Assembly: GCA_963920575.1 (NCBI GenBank)
Contig: OY986966.1
Location: 17,851,888 to 17,915,887 of the forward strand
DNA length: 64,000 nucleotides
From: Narthecium ossifragum
Taxonomy: Eukaryota; Streptophyta; Magnoliopsida; Dioscoreales; Nartheciaceae
Reading direction: 5' to 3'
Part shown: positions 22,201-34,533 of the stretch, in pieces
Layout of the letters: each line of letters opens with the position of its first letter
Position numbering within the stretch: the first letter of the stretch is position 1
Program-made: the position numbers and the translations under genes
Notes under the pieces: model-generated
What the model was told of the DNA's origin: nothing
What the model saw: only the letters and a program-made list of their open reading frames with translations
Databases searched by the model: none

Positions 22201-25200
22201 CGCCATTGTTGTGACTGCTAGAAATAGATAAGTTTCCATTCTTCAGTAGCACGTCGAGATGGATTCACTAAAGAAACCTTGGACTTTTTTAAGCAAAATG
22301 AGCACATGATAAAGTTCTAGAAGTGAAATGTGCAGTTCAAGGTCCAATAAAGTTTAGAATCCTGCCCATGAGGAACATCCATTTCCAACTTTTCATATGG
22401 GTACCATAATCAAATGCCAAGTCCAAACATAACCAATTATTGTGGCCTTGCTGACGGTCTTTTACTGAAAAATAAGGAACAGTAAGTCAACTGTCTATAA
22501 TTGGCTGGAAAAATCTATAAAGTGAAGTAATGAACTCACATGGTATTTTGCTAACTAGTATCCGTGCTTTTTCTGCACGCTTCAAATTCTTATGTGCGCC
22601 TCGACCAGCATTATATCGGTTTTGATCCTGAAAACACATCCAAGAATGGTAACTACAGTGAACAATCCTAAGGCATAAAATAGAGCAGAATTCCTAAAAT
22701 CATCATAAAATATCAATTCACTTTCTTTCATAAAAATTGTCGTGCAAATGCAGCTCAATCACTTCATAGTATGCCATACCCCACAAATTATGCATTACAA
22801 ACCTTTTCCAAGACATTTGCTTTTGAATAACCTATTTACTAAGTCATTTGCAACTTCCTAGCATTTAATTTCACTACTTGTCATATATTTCCTACTCTAT
22901 TGGTTCAGCAATTAACCATGCTCTTCATAAGCTATGAATACTAGACCAGCTCGAAAAAAAATGATAAGAATTCTACTCTCAAACTCAAAATTAATGGAAG
23001 GTTAAGTCTGTTTTGCAGCTTAACTATTCATGAAGACTAGTAATTAATACTGCGATTGGACATCAATATGGAAGGTTAAGTCTGTTTTGCAGCTTCCAGA
23101 AATTAAAGCCAAGTATATGTGTGGTTTCAGATCTTACATTTCTAAAGATCTAGATTCTGCATCTGGATGTGTGAAAGAATCTGGATGCGATGGTCATGTG
23201 TTCATTTCTACAGATTTTTAAAATTTATTGACTAAATAATATTGTTGATGTGCCATTCCATATGCTTGCATGTGGATGTGTGTAAGCATATTTGCTGTGT
23301 CCATTAGATTCAAGCTAGGAAGAGATCGGGTATCTCTAAGTCCAGGCCATTCAGAGGGTATTGGGGAGTGACCCTAGGTCTATGGATCAGCCTGGGGAGC
23401 TTTTGGTTCTATTGAAAGGGCTAAAAGCGTCTAGGTCCATAGGACAGGTCTAGAGCCAAGTACGTACCTAAGGCAGTTACTGCTGAGACACTGCTTACTA
23501 GGAATCTAGAGGCAGGGGTTTTCTTAGGAGGATTTAATGTGGACCCCTCGAGCATGACAAAAAAAAAAAAAATGGAGCTACACCACGGGGTAAGACTCTA
23601 GAGTGTGCGTTGAGTCCCTTTGGGGAGGTCTCCTAGCTAGAGGCTGATAGTCACAATGGGATTAGCTTAGTTGGTCATTGAGATGTTAGATCCATGGGAG
23701 AGATCTGCAGTGCCACTGAGCGTTGATCCCGGACTGTCCAAAAGAAATACACTATGCATGACGGATCATTGAGCTTGCTCCTAGAAAATGCATTTGGTTA
23801 TCCATTAACAAGCCATCGAGCATCTCCGGAAAAAAACAGATTGGGTTTTCTGTTCCCAGCAGATTACTTTCCAAGGATAGACTTCTAGAGTTAGCACCGC
23901 TACGTGACGATGGACATTGTACACTACTATCATTATGGAAGTCTCACCAGTATGATCTAGTGAACGATAATGCAAAGTGAGAGATCTACGTGTCCGGACA
24001 GGGTCTACTTATAACATCTCTACATGAAATCATGGTAAGTTCTAAATTGTCCTAAGCAATTGATAGGTCATTCTCATCAAGCCATAGGGCGGCTATGATC
24101 AGTTTGTTCTCTCACAACTATTGCCACATGTTTTATACATCTTATGTAATATTTGCTCTCTACATAAACTAACTGTCGTGGTAAGTTACAAATTGCCCTA
24201 AGCAATTGATAGGTCAATCTCATTAACCCGTAGGGCGGCTATGATCAAGTTGTTCTCTCACAACAAATAGTGCCACATCCTTTATACATCTTGTGCAATA
24301 TTTCCTAGAACATATTATGTAAATCAAACATGTGAGTCACAAACCAACACAAGAACGCAAAACGTACGCAGGCATGTCTCGAAGCATGACAGAGTAAAGC
24401 AACTACAAATTGGACAGTCATTAAGGATGAAGGTAAACAAGTACGATATATTGAGCCTTTAATTTAGTGACAAGGAAAATACTCCAATTGGATTTAAACA
24501 AATCAACAAAAGGTAATCAAGAATTCAAAATGGTCAAAAACATACATTCTCTACCATGCTACAGGTAACACGTACATGCTTTAATTCACAAGCATAGATT
24601 ATTACTTCATATAACCTTGTCAGCAACTACAAATTGGACAGCCATTAAGGCCGAAGGTAAACGAGTACGATATATTGAGCCTTTAATTTAGTGATAAAGA
24701 AAATAATCCAATCGGATTTAAACAAAACAACAAAAGGTAATCAAGAATTCATAGTGGTCAAAAACACACATTCTCTACCATGCTACAGGTAACAAGTTCT
24801 TGCTTCAATTCACAAGCATAGATTATTACTTCATATAACCTTGTCTTACCCTTTCGTAGTCATCTAGCCAGCCCTCCTCCTCGGATGCATATGTCCATTT
24901 CTCTACCTTGTCCAAAATGTCTTTTCTGCTTAAGGCTTGCCCTTTGGCCTTAGAAATTTGAGCATCCATGTTAGATAGCAGCTCGGAGAGATCTACTTTT
25001 CCTGAAAAGTAACATAAAATTAGGTTTTGGTGAAGAAGACAATAAACTAAGTCTTAGCTTTATAAGATCGAAGGGAATGAGATAACAAAGACATGGCAGC
25101 AAAAAAGGGAACTTTTATGAGGAAAAAAAGTAAATCAAATGCTTGCCAGTCAATCACAGACCACAATCACAAGGACAACATCTAGCATGGTCTGAGCATT

Positions 25201-25438
25201 CAAACGATAGCAAATAGTGATCCTTGGTTAGATAAACTGTGAATGATGAGGGAATAGGGCTCAACCAAAGGAACAATAACCTAAAGGTTGCTCATAGCTA
25301 AATTTGGAATCACAAACAGGGGAGAGAAGTCATAAGCAGGAGTACAGATCAAGTACGTGCTTAATGCCTTAAACCTAATAAAACCTGCTAAGGTTACAAA
25401 GAGGCACATTGATAGCACTAAGATTTCTTCTTGGAAAC

Positions 25439-25512
<74 letters not shown>

Positions 25513-25687
25513 GCAGCTGAGGATGCCCGATGCAAGTTATACTCTGATATATCAAACAATTGAGATGAAACCACGTGAAAGAGAGTAGTGGAGGGTGGTG
25601 GTTAGCCGGTGGTTAGGAGAGAGAGAGAGAGGAGTATGCGGGGGTGTTGGTTACCCGTGCCACCAGGGCGCCTAGTGTGTGTATGTA

Positions 25688-25737
<50 letters not shown>

Positions 25738-28700
25738 TTACCCATTATATGCTAAAAAAAGAAATCAACATAAGTGACGTTCAAGTAAGTTATAGAACCT
25801 ATAGCATTACCCTATATGCTGCAGGCATGCACAAATACTAGCAGTTACAGTAAGCTAAAGAGAAAGATGCCACACAAAATTTAGCATCCGTCCCTTAAAA
25901 TACAAGCGATGCTGGGTAGGGATAAGGTAAAAACTCTCCTATCTCTTCATTGTGCCTGCCGTTGGGTTAGACTCATGCATGTCCATGAGAACACATGGTT
26001 CTCAATGGCAGGCCAACAGTAGTTACAAATGCATAATTCAAGTTTTTTTCTTTACTCTTTTGATCTTGAATTCTCAAGCACTAATAAGTAATAACACTAG
26101 ACAATAATGATGCCATAGGAACTACGGATGATAACTTCACATGTCTCGTGTGAGCAAAGTAGAGAACGAAAAGAGTCACTTCCAAGAAGTGATCTCTGCC
26201 AGTTCGCACATTCAGGCACAGACCGATATATATTGTGCATGTAAATCACAGCACAATGCATGAATCAGCACAAACCCCGTACAAAAATAAGCTCAGAAGA
26301 GCTTCATACTGCCGGCACAAAGTCTGTGCTAAATGTCAGCAGGTGTCGTTCCTGCCAGAGTTCGGCACGACACGTGCCACTGATACGGCAATCCTTACTT
26401 CTAAGTATGAAATAGTAAATTTCATTCCCTTCATTTATATTGTATATAAATTTAGACATAGACATGAACAAAGCTCATCACTAATTTTACTGGAGATCAC
26501 CAAGCTTCTATGCACACAGTTGATTTAAGCATTTTTTGCTCTATTGCATCATGTTTCCATCTTAACATTGTCGCTTGTTAATATCATTGTACCAGGAACA
26601 AATGAAAGAAAATCCACAGAAAATAAATCTGACACAGGTTCAGTTCTAAAGGCATGTCATGTAAGCAACCATACCAAGAATAATAAAAGCATGGCTTATG
26701 CTTTAAATAACATTAATACATGGGAAGATTGTAGTCACTTGCATTATGATCTGAGTCACCACGAATTAAACATGTATATTGCTAGAGTTGGCAGTAAAAG
26801 CTGATGACCCAGCAACCCAATCATATCTAATTACAAATCTAGCTTATGTATCCCATCTATATAACCAGTTGACACTCATTTTTCGTCCAAAATCCTACTG
26901 AATCTGGATTCTAAGGACCTGATCTGATGACTCCCTTATGTGAAAGGATAGTAAACTTTGGAGAAGGAAAATTGTTAAATATCAAGACAAACATCTTGGG
27001 GAACAAGGTTGGAAGAAACCAGAATCAATGAGGTTAATGAGCATCTGTCGTGCTGCATCACTGTCGACATCCATATGAACACTTCTGTAGATGATTTCAA
27101 GCTCATTCTGCTTCTTCAACACAAGCTCTTTCATTTTGGTAGCCTTCAGGGTATTCAACAACTCCACTTCAAGTTCAGCCTGGCAATAAAATCACGGAGA
27201 AAAGAACATAATATCATATGATTGCATTCGAGAAGACAATTCGATTCCATAAGTGGTATTAAAACAGAAGAACTAGGACGACAGCTAGATTCAAAATTTA
27301 GGGTAGTGCAGGAGAGCAGAAGAAAGCAGCATGGTCACCTGCTCAATAGCATCAAGAGCAAGGCATCCCTGACCCAATATCACATCAACAGATTCTGACA
27401 TCAAGCAGGTTACATGGTCAAATCTTTTCTGTTCGTCCATAGGTGTGTCCATGAGGTTCCATAACTCAATAAGAGTACTCCCCAGATCTTGAAGCTACAA
27501 AAAGAGAACAAATAAGCAGGAAAATCAAATATCTCTTTTCTACAAGAAAAGTGAACCGCCAATAAGAAAAATCATCAGCAAGTAATTATAGCAATAAATT
27601 GAAACCTTAGTCCTTAAATCCACAGTGATAGCAAAAACATCAGGATGCCAGCAGAATAATGTGGCTAAAGTGAACCGCCATTGGGTGCATTGTGAAGATG
27701 TTAGAGTTAAAGACAAAAATAACAGATTTACATTACAGTATAGGAAAATAGACATGAAGTTCAATCAATCGAGTTAAAAGAAGAGTTTAAATGTTCCAAG
27801 ATCCACCCTTTCCTCCAGCACAGTTTTTATCTTTCTTTTCGATGAAACCTTAAAAAGAATAAGCATGGACCTATATGCAGAGAGTGTAGTCTGAGATCAT
27901 TACACATTTCGACAATATCAAGAAAGAATATATATAGGTAGTTTCAATGATACAGTAGTTATCTGACTGTTTTCAACCAAATAAAGCCTAATCATGGTCT
28001 CCTGGAAACAAAATTCCCCAATACATCATCTACAATGAAAATTGATATCAGAATTATAAAATCAAATTCAAATAATATAGAAATATTGAAAGTGTTCTAG
28101 GGTCCACCCTTTCTTCCATAATAGTGATACCTTTTTTTTTCACTACATTTGTTCATTCACACAAAACTATAAGCATGGACCTCGTGTGAAGAAAACAAAA
28201 TCGAAGATCATTACTATGTCAGATAAGTACTAAAAAGAGACCAGTAGTATTTGGCATGATGTAATCCTTTTATATCATTATCATTAAAAGCAAGAGAGCC
28301 AAATTTTTTCCATCATGAATTTCATTTCTCCAAGAAGGCAAATTCACAAAGAAACAAAGCAGGACTATCATAAATGCATGAAACTGAAACAATGAGGCAA
28401 AAATGTCACTTTTAGTGTGCATTGCGCATGCCACGCCAAATGTATCATGCCATAGATTTTCAGCAGGAAAAATGGACTTTTTCTTGAATTGTACATTCAA
28501 GGGTATTTTTTCACACAAAACCACCAAGACACATATTCTTGGACCTAAAACCTAGGAAGCACTGACACGGACACGTGACAGCCCTAAAAAAATAAGGACA
28601 CACCGGGAAAGTGTTGGACGAGTGTCCGACGAGCATCGTGTCCGATACAGTGTCAGACACGGAGCCGTATCGGACACGGACACGCTCCACTGCTAGAAGT

Positions 28701-31700
28701 ACCGGTGCTTCCTAGCCTAAAACACTTGAGATTAAAAAGTTTTCCCCAAACCCTCTCAAAAACCCCACTAAGTACAAGACTCTAACTTGAGTTGGTTTTT
28801 GAGATACCCAATTCTATAAAGAAGGGCTATGAGCCCTTATCGTCCTCTCGATCGGTCAAATCCTTATTCTCCTCTCCTCCCCTCTCACAAGGTCATCGCC
28901 ACCCTGCCAGCGGCAATAAACACCCCCCACCGATCCTCTTTCTATTTCTCCTACCAGGTCTTCTTCTTTCTCCCTTCCTTTCATACTTTCTCCTTCTCTC
29001 ACTCTCTCTTCACACGATGTCCACTCTGATCCTTGTTTTTCCGCCCTAAGGACCACTTTCCAATATGTACAATCAATGGCCACATACAGTCAGTATGGTC
29101 CGTGGCATGGCACGACAAATAATTGTCTTGAAATCAATTATTGCCTCAATTTTTTGCCACTTTTAGTTTCAAAAACAAAATGATATTATCTGTTTTTTAT
29201 TCTAAGTAAACAATTACAACATGATAGAACAAAGGAAACTGACATCGAGGTATAGTTTGATGAAGGGATTGATATACATCACAGTGGAAATTTTTTATGT
29301 CTGCATCCTTCTTTTTCGTCAATTGACAGTAACGGCACAAGTAGAATTGTCCTGCTAAGAAGCAGTGGAAGTCAAACATTCTTGTTCCAACATAAAAACT
29401 CATCTCCATTACTATTTTGTGTTCAAACTTCAGTTTATTGGTATTCCACACGCCTATGAGATGAACCATTGAGTTTCAAAGGCCAAAAATAAAATTTTAA
29501 CCAAACCCAATACAGGCAAAAAGATGGCTCAGCTTTTGCAAAAAATTGCTGGCAGAAGCTCCTGTAAGAGCAGCACATGGCTTGCCTAATATCGAACCAA
29601 CCATCACTCCTAGACTGAACTTTTGGAATGTGAGTGTGCAGTAAGACAGAAACATCATTTTACTAAGACTAAGCTTGGTACATGTCAGATGAACATAACA
29701 AGCTGTGATAGATTGTGAATAATAGCATGCTTAGCTTTCTAGAGCGTTGTTTAATTAGTTCTAACGGCTTGAAAAAAATAAAAGCATGGCTTAATGGTAC
29801 ACACTGATACTTCGCTTTTTGTCCCCAAAATTAAGCAGCTTGAATTTAGTTAATTTTCAGCATTAAATATGAGGTTTAATAAGCTTATGAAGAAGAACTT
29901 CTTTCCATTTTCTGACTATCCAGAGAAGGACTTCTAAAGAACATAAGCATATATTTTGGAATTTAACACAAATAGACATATGTTTTTGCTGGTTATCTTC
30001 ATTTTATTGGTTCTGATAATTGACCTAGATAGAAGCAAACAAACGCAGAAAAACCGTAAACAGTAAAAAATCTACTCATGGTGCTAGACAGTTAATATAG
30101 AAACAAATAGTAGGAGGCAATGAGTTTAGTCTGCAGGCATATGTTAACATAACACTAACTTTTTGTAGCCTCTGGGTTTTCTCCTGCTTCAAGGAATGAA
30201 CACTACCAGTCAGTCTACCAAGAGTTTCATTGCTGATACTCCTCTGGCTATTAGAGGAATCAGAAAGGCTCGGATGAACTTCGCATATCATCTTGCAGAA
30301 ATCAATTGACATAACTTCAGATAACTCACGTAAAGCCCTCAAGTGCGCATTAACCTTCTGCAAGCGAAGATTCTGTAGTCCATACGATAAGGTGAGGTGC
30401 ATACTTTTAATGACTACAGGCTGAGCAAATCATACTTTCAATGAAAAGAACTAAACCTTATCTGTTTGAAGCTCCAAGAGCTGAGATTTCAATTCTTCCA
30501 GTCTCTTCACTGTCAAATCTCTCTCATCAACTTGAGGAGATACATTGCTGTGATGAATATTTCCTGCTATCTCAGAGCATAACCGCACAATTTGTAACTG
30601 AATGTTGCAGAACTCCCTGATCTTTTCATCCTTTTTCTTCCTCAATCCTTCCAGCAAGGGCTTCATTGCTGCCACCTGCTCCTTGAGTGTGCCTTTTGGT
30701 TTTTCTAGCTAAAAAATGGACACCAATTTACAGACAGCAAAACAAAAGCAACAAGTACACGACGATAAAGAGAACAATTGATGGAAAAGAAACCAACCCT
30801 CATCAAAGATTCGTTTTCACCAAGGGTAGAAACTAAAACTGATACTTCAGCTTCAGCCTCAGCCAATATCTGCAGCAAATCTGCCTTATGCTTCCTGGCT
30901 TGGTCAACTTTCCTTCTGTATACATTGAGGCATTCTTGTTCAAGCTGCAGTATCATCTTATCCCTTTCATGGCAACTCTCCCCAATGTCATCCCATAAAT
31001 CCTGCATTGCACATGACCAAGATCATCTATTTTATAAGGAAGAGAATATATACAAACACAAAAAATATAGCTAAATAATAGACAATATTAAAGAGCAACA
31101 CCAGATAAGGGTCCCCTACAATTTATTGCCAGCTTGATTAGCCACCATGAGGCATGAATCACAAAGGTTTGATTAAGACTACTTAGACCCATCCCACCTT
31201 TTTGTGTCCATGCTTAATCAGCGAGAGTGTTTGCTTTACAGTTCAATCCCACTATCAGAAACAACCTGCAATGCGCTTGGCTTTACCATAGATGATCTTC
31301 AACGGGACAAATTTTGCTTATAACGCTGATTACAATGAAGTTTCATTGGACTGTTGTGGTCTTTTCCTTTCTTAATTGATTGAGCCCAAAGGCTAGTATA
31401 AACTCATATTACAAAAATATAAAAGTCAGCGAAACAATGTCAATAAATCAGCTGGAGTCTTCAAAAGCTGCATCCCGCTCTGACCAAGACATCTTTTCTA
31501 GTCAAATATTCACCAAGCAAGTGCATCTGCTTGTGCATTTAAAGTACGAGGAACAAACAACACGAAAACTTGATCGAGATTTGATGCCATCCAGCAAACA
31601 TCCTAAAGCATCTAGTCAAAACTTGAGGTCGAGTCAGATACCCAACAACAGAGTGAAATCCGTCTCAAACACTGTGCTGGCAGGCAGGGCGCGGGTGCAT

Positions 31701-32242
31701 GCTAACCAGCATATACCGAACCAGTGGAAAACCAACACAAAAGTACAAAACAAGCGATGATTTTGGCTGTAGTTTTCGGTCGCCATTACCTATTTCAAAG
31801 GCCTATAAATTCAAAAGGCACTCAAAACTTCTTTATAAATAGGACGATCAGTAGTTTCTCGGTAATTTTATAAAACCCAATTATTCAGCATTTGACATCA
31901 ACTGCCAAAATGCAAACAGTCACTCACAAGACCCAACGTCACGAGCACCAACAAGAACCATCCTTTCACAAGGCAATCGAAAACCTATCACACTCTTTAG
32001 ACTCCGATGCGAAAATGACTAACAGAAGTGAGTCCACAACTAAAGAAAGCAACCAAAGCAAGCATCGGAAAATAATTCAAAGAAGAAACCCCCTAACAAA
32101 ACCCCAAAACACAAAGGAAGGCGTAAAAATTGAGAAAGAGCGGGGTGGAGAGACGGGTTCGGACCTGCAATTCGTGGAGCAGAGACCCGCAGGAGGTGAT
32201 CGCCGGGCTAGCGGGAGATCCCAATGGTAGACGAGACGACAT
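19282..32242 (-). CDS. MAP65/ASE1-family microtubule-associated protein, 11 coding exons
   Basis: Coding exons: 32165-32242, 30798-31001, 30457-30708, 30160-30372, 27339-27494, 27020-27179, 24850-25001, 22540-22627, 21954-22027, 21786-21860, 19282-19575. All joins use GT-AG and keep one frame, giving 581 residues, a normal length for the family. MAP65 proteins are homodimeric rods that cross-link antiparallel microtubules in cortical arrays, spindle and phragmoplast. Residues 1-26 end in CGSLLHELQ and continue DLWDDIGES and [16 protein letters not shown], the family's N-terminal signature. Residues 27-350 are mostly coiled coil, with ELWNLMDTP near 255. The conserved microtubule-binding region spans about 405-485 ([54 protein letters not shown]). 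The tail (485-581) is basic and Ser/Pro-rich ([24 protein letters not shown]), ending after [11 protein letters not shown]. The TAA stop overlaps a GTAAGT donor, so the C-terminus may continue. The tail resembles the MAP65-6/7/8 type more than MAP65-1; I do not assign a number. Confidence 0.93.
20365..20939. mobile_element. TIR element (hAT-like, non-autonomous) in MAP65 intron 10
   Basis: The ends are inverted copies, TAGTGGTGTAAACTGG at 20365 and, reversed, TAGTGGTGTAAAGTGGGC ending at 20939. The interior is rich in GGCCCAG/GGGCC and has no coding frame. I could not find a clear 8-bp TSD, so the exact ends are unsure. Confidence 0.55.
24034..24304. repeat. Tandem duplication in MAP65 intron 7, period 146 bp
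   Basis: GGTAAGTT-containing copies start at 24034 and 24180. They share AAGCAATTGATAGGTCA, TAGGGCGGCTATGATCA and TTGTTCTCTCACAAC. The copies have diverged by several bases and one short indel. Confidence 0.75.
24398..24845. repeat. Tandem duplication in MAP65 intron 7 reaching the exon 7 donor, period 224 bp
   Basis: Copies 24398-24621 and 24622-24845 both run from AGCAACTACAAATTGGACAG to CATATAACCTTGTC. The second copy ends within a few bases of the exon 7 splice donor (GT at 24849-24848, minus strand). Confidence 0.85.
25441..25507. repeat. (TA)n microsatellite in MAP65 intron 6
   Basis: An uninterrupted TA repeat of about 33 units. A shorter one, preceded by TG repeats, is at 25680-25735. 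Confidence 0.95.
25577..25676. repeat. Dispersed non-coding repeat segment in MAP65 intron 6
   Basis: GGTGTTGGTTACCCGTGCCA followed by a GC-rich stretch and CTAGTG resembles, on the other strand, segments near 9196 and 17955. The order (GC-rich stretch, then CTAG-T, then AT-rich DNA) would fit a Helitron end, but the hairpin is weak. Confidence 0.4.
27785..28215. repeat. Diverged direct duplication in MAP65 intron 4
   Basis: The segments near 27790-27905 and 28090-28215 share GTCCACCCTTTC-type, ATAAGCATGGACCT and GAAGATCATTAC-type stretches in the same order. They are old and diverged. Confidence 0.5.
28552..28715. mobile_element. hAT-type MITE in MAP65 intron 4
   Basis: The element is 164 bp with terminal inverted repeats CTAGGAAGCACTG and, reversed, CTAGGAAGCACCGG. 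It is flanked by a perfect 8-bp target duplication CCTAAAAC at 28544-28551 and 28716-28723. The 8-bp TSD and short TIRs fit the hAT superfamily. The interior is rich in GGACACG and GTGTCCG and has no coding capacity. Confidence 0.88.
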
Positions 32243-32340
32243 GGTACTATTTCGAAACCCGGATCGAAGAGGTTTGGTTTGCGAGAGAGGCGAGAGAGGC
32301 GAGAGAGAAGAGAGATAAACTTTGAAACGATGGGCGCCAA
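32243..32340 (-). promoter_or_regulatory. MAP65 5' leader with CT-rich repeats
   Basis: Upstream of the start codon (32242, minus strand) is a CTCTCTCGC-type pyrimidine repeat at about 32280-32313, as in many plant 5' leaders. I saw no clear TATA box. The transcription start was not identified. Confidence 0.4.
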
Positions 32341-32955
32341 AACCGAAGAGGATTTTAAGGGAATAAATCTCATGTTTCTGTCCGACTATTTTACTAGATA
32401 GAAAGTTTACAGGCGGACCCGGTATATTGGGTAAGTTTACCTGTGGTGACCGGTTTGTCTGCTAACCTGCGTATATACTGGATTTAGTTGCGTTGGAACG
32501 AAAATAAACGCTTACCGCTGGCACAAATATTTCTGTATCACAAATTTAATAGACTTCACATAAATGAATCACTATCTACATAATTTGTATGATATAAGCA
32601 TGTAATGACACAGTTCAACATCATACGTTAACGCTGCCATGTCAAAATGATCCAAAGCATCATATGATAAAGCTCTAGGTGATGTGCTTTTAATCTGAAA
32701 GATAGAAACGGTTGAATCTGGCACTCTTTACAAAAATTCCATATTTGAATTTGAAAGAATTCCATACTTGAATGAGCACTATTGGTTCATCATACATGTA
32801 GCGTCCTGGTTCTCCATTCGGGTCTACCATCTAGAGAATCTCATCCCAATAAAGCAACACACTACCCATGCCACACCAAGCTAGTTTGCTCAGGAGGCAA
32901 GGCTGATTGTAAGTGATCAAAAGAGATGTTTACCCATCATCTAATATCAAAAGAA
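32341..32955. other. Upstream region of the MAP65 gene
   Basis: No gene or repeat was recognised. The sequence is AT-rich and non-coding and probably contains the MAP65 promoter. Confidence 0.4.
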
Positions 32956-32959
32956 GTGT

Positions 32960-33350
32960 TGCATTTATTTTATTTTTTTATTTTTTTGTTTATTGATTAG
33001 TTGAGCCAAAGGATGGGCTACAAACAAAACATCTCTATCCGTGGGTTATGGGTGGCGTCGTTCTGCCCCTGTCAACCAAAACAGTACCCACCGGAAGAGC
33101 AAGGGCTTCCTTAGATACACTATCGGCTATACTATTGCAATTTCTAAGAATAAAATTAAACAAAAAAACCCCAAAATTGACAAGACATAGCCCATGCATT
33201 ACACAGTCTTCCCTCAAGGATAGGTGGTCATACCTCTTTCCCAGCCAAGTAGTTGATTATAGCTTTTGAATCTGATTCCACCATGATATTCTTCATTCCT
33301 ATGCACCATGCTACACAAAGAGTTTCTTCTACAGCTCTTCGTGTAAAACA
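32960..33350 (-). mobile_element. LINE 3' end fragment with RNase H piece
   Basis: A T-rich run (about 32965-32995) is the poly(A) of a minus-strand LINE. It is followed, reading up, by an RNase H remnant: AVEETLCVAWCIGMKNIMVE, SDSKAIINYLAG, then NSIADSVSKEALALP. There are stops inside it. It is 5'-truncated. Confidence 0.7.
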
Positions 33351-34533
33351 ACTAAAATGATGAACAAAACTTTACTAAGATTTGAAAGGAGATACAATGG
33401 AAATAAAAATATTAATTCCACCGACAAATCTTCATTTATACTTGAAACTTTTCTACCAAAAACCCATGGAAATAAAAATTCAAACATGAATTAATACCAA
33501 CAAAAAATATCAAATTGGGAAAATTCATTTGTTGCTCAATAGTTGAACATGTTGGTCATTGGGCTTACAAAGCTGGTTGCTTGTGAGAATGGATGCTTGT
33601 GCCTGTACTCCCGTTAATATCCTTCAAAGAGCTCAATCACAAAAATCCAGCTCACTATCAGTTATTGCATAACAAAAAAACCAACCCAGCAAGGAGCAGT
33701 AAAGAAGAGGTGGAAATATGGCTGCATAGCATATCTTTAGAAGAAGAAGAAGAAAAAGTAATAATATGCTAGTGATCAAGTCCTTATGTACATACATTTA
33801 CAATTAAAACCAAACTAAACTAATATTTTCTACAAACTTGGTTATGCCAAGGAAAACATTGTACTAAATGCAGTGAGGAGTAGTAACCACAGGCTAGGCT
33901 GTCAATACATTCCTTCACTCCATCTTCCCTGAACGTAACCACCATGGCATCCCTAGTATTTTGCCAATAACACGTCTGAGAGTGTAGGCCTCTATCTTGA
34001 TGGAGAATTGTGCTCGTGGCACAAGAAATACGACATGTAACAAAATTTTGACAGCGGAAGTGAATTAAAAATAATTGCATAATGTGGTATATAAACAGTA
34101 ACATATAATATTTACGTCCAACTAGGTTACTTCCTACGCAAGCAATATCCTAATGAAGAAAGAGAAGTAAGAGTCATACTAAAATGTAAATAACTAAACA
34201 AGGAAAGCAGTAAGAAATCTAAACTAGGATAGGGTTAGCCGGCTGACTCAATGGGGGCCCACGTGGGGTCAGCTCTTCAAGGAGGTCGCCAAAGGTGGCT
34301 TAGGTCGGATTTGTCTGGACCCAGTCTAGATCTAGATTGCGTCAGCTCCTGCTCCCAATTGGTCAGGAATTTGAGGAAGTGTCAAAGCAAAGTTGTAGCT
34401 CCGTGAGCCATCTATCTGCTCCCAACGTTTCAAATTATTTTGAGTATCAGGGAATATTTGGCAAATATACTCCCGTCGGTCGACGGTGCAATCTGTTGGG
34501 TCAGTCGGTTAGAAACCGCCGTAACATTTCCTC
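33351..34533. other. Unassigned sequence left of the LTR
   Basis: No gene is supported. 34430-34530 (GTCGGTCGACGG, CGGTTAGAAACCGCCG) resembles subterminal sequence of plant DNA transposons, but I see no termini. Confidence 0.4.

Noticed and set aside
28792..29083. Overlapping frames of 75-85 codons on both strands
   Set aside because: This is CT-rich sequence inside MAP65 intron 4, with no domain and no splice support.
31380..31760. 126-codon plus frame in MAP65 intron 1
   Set aside because: It has no domain. The sequence may be a decayed retroelement end (AGCCCAAAGGCTAGTATAAAC), but there is too little to call.
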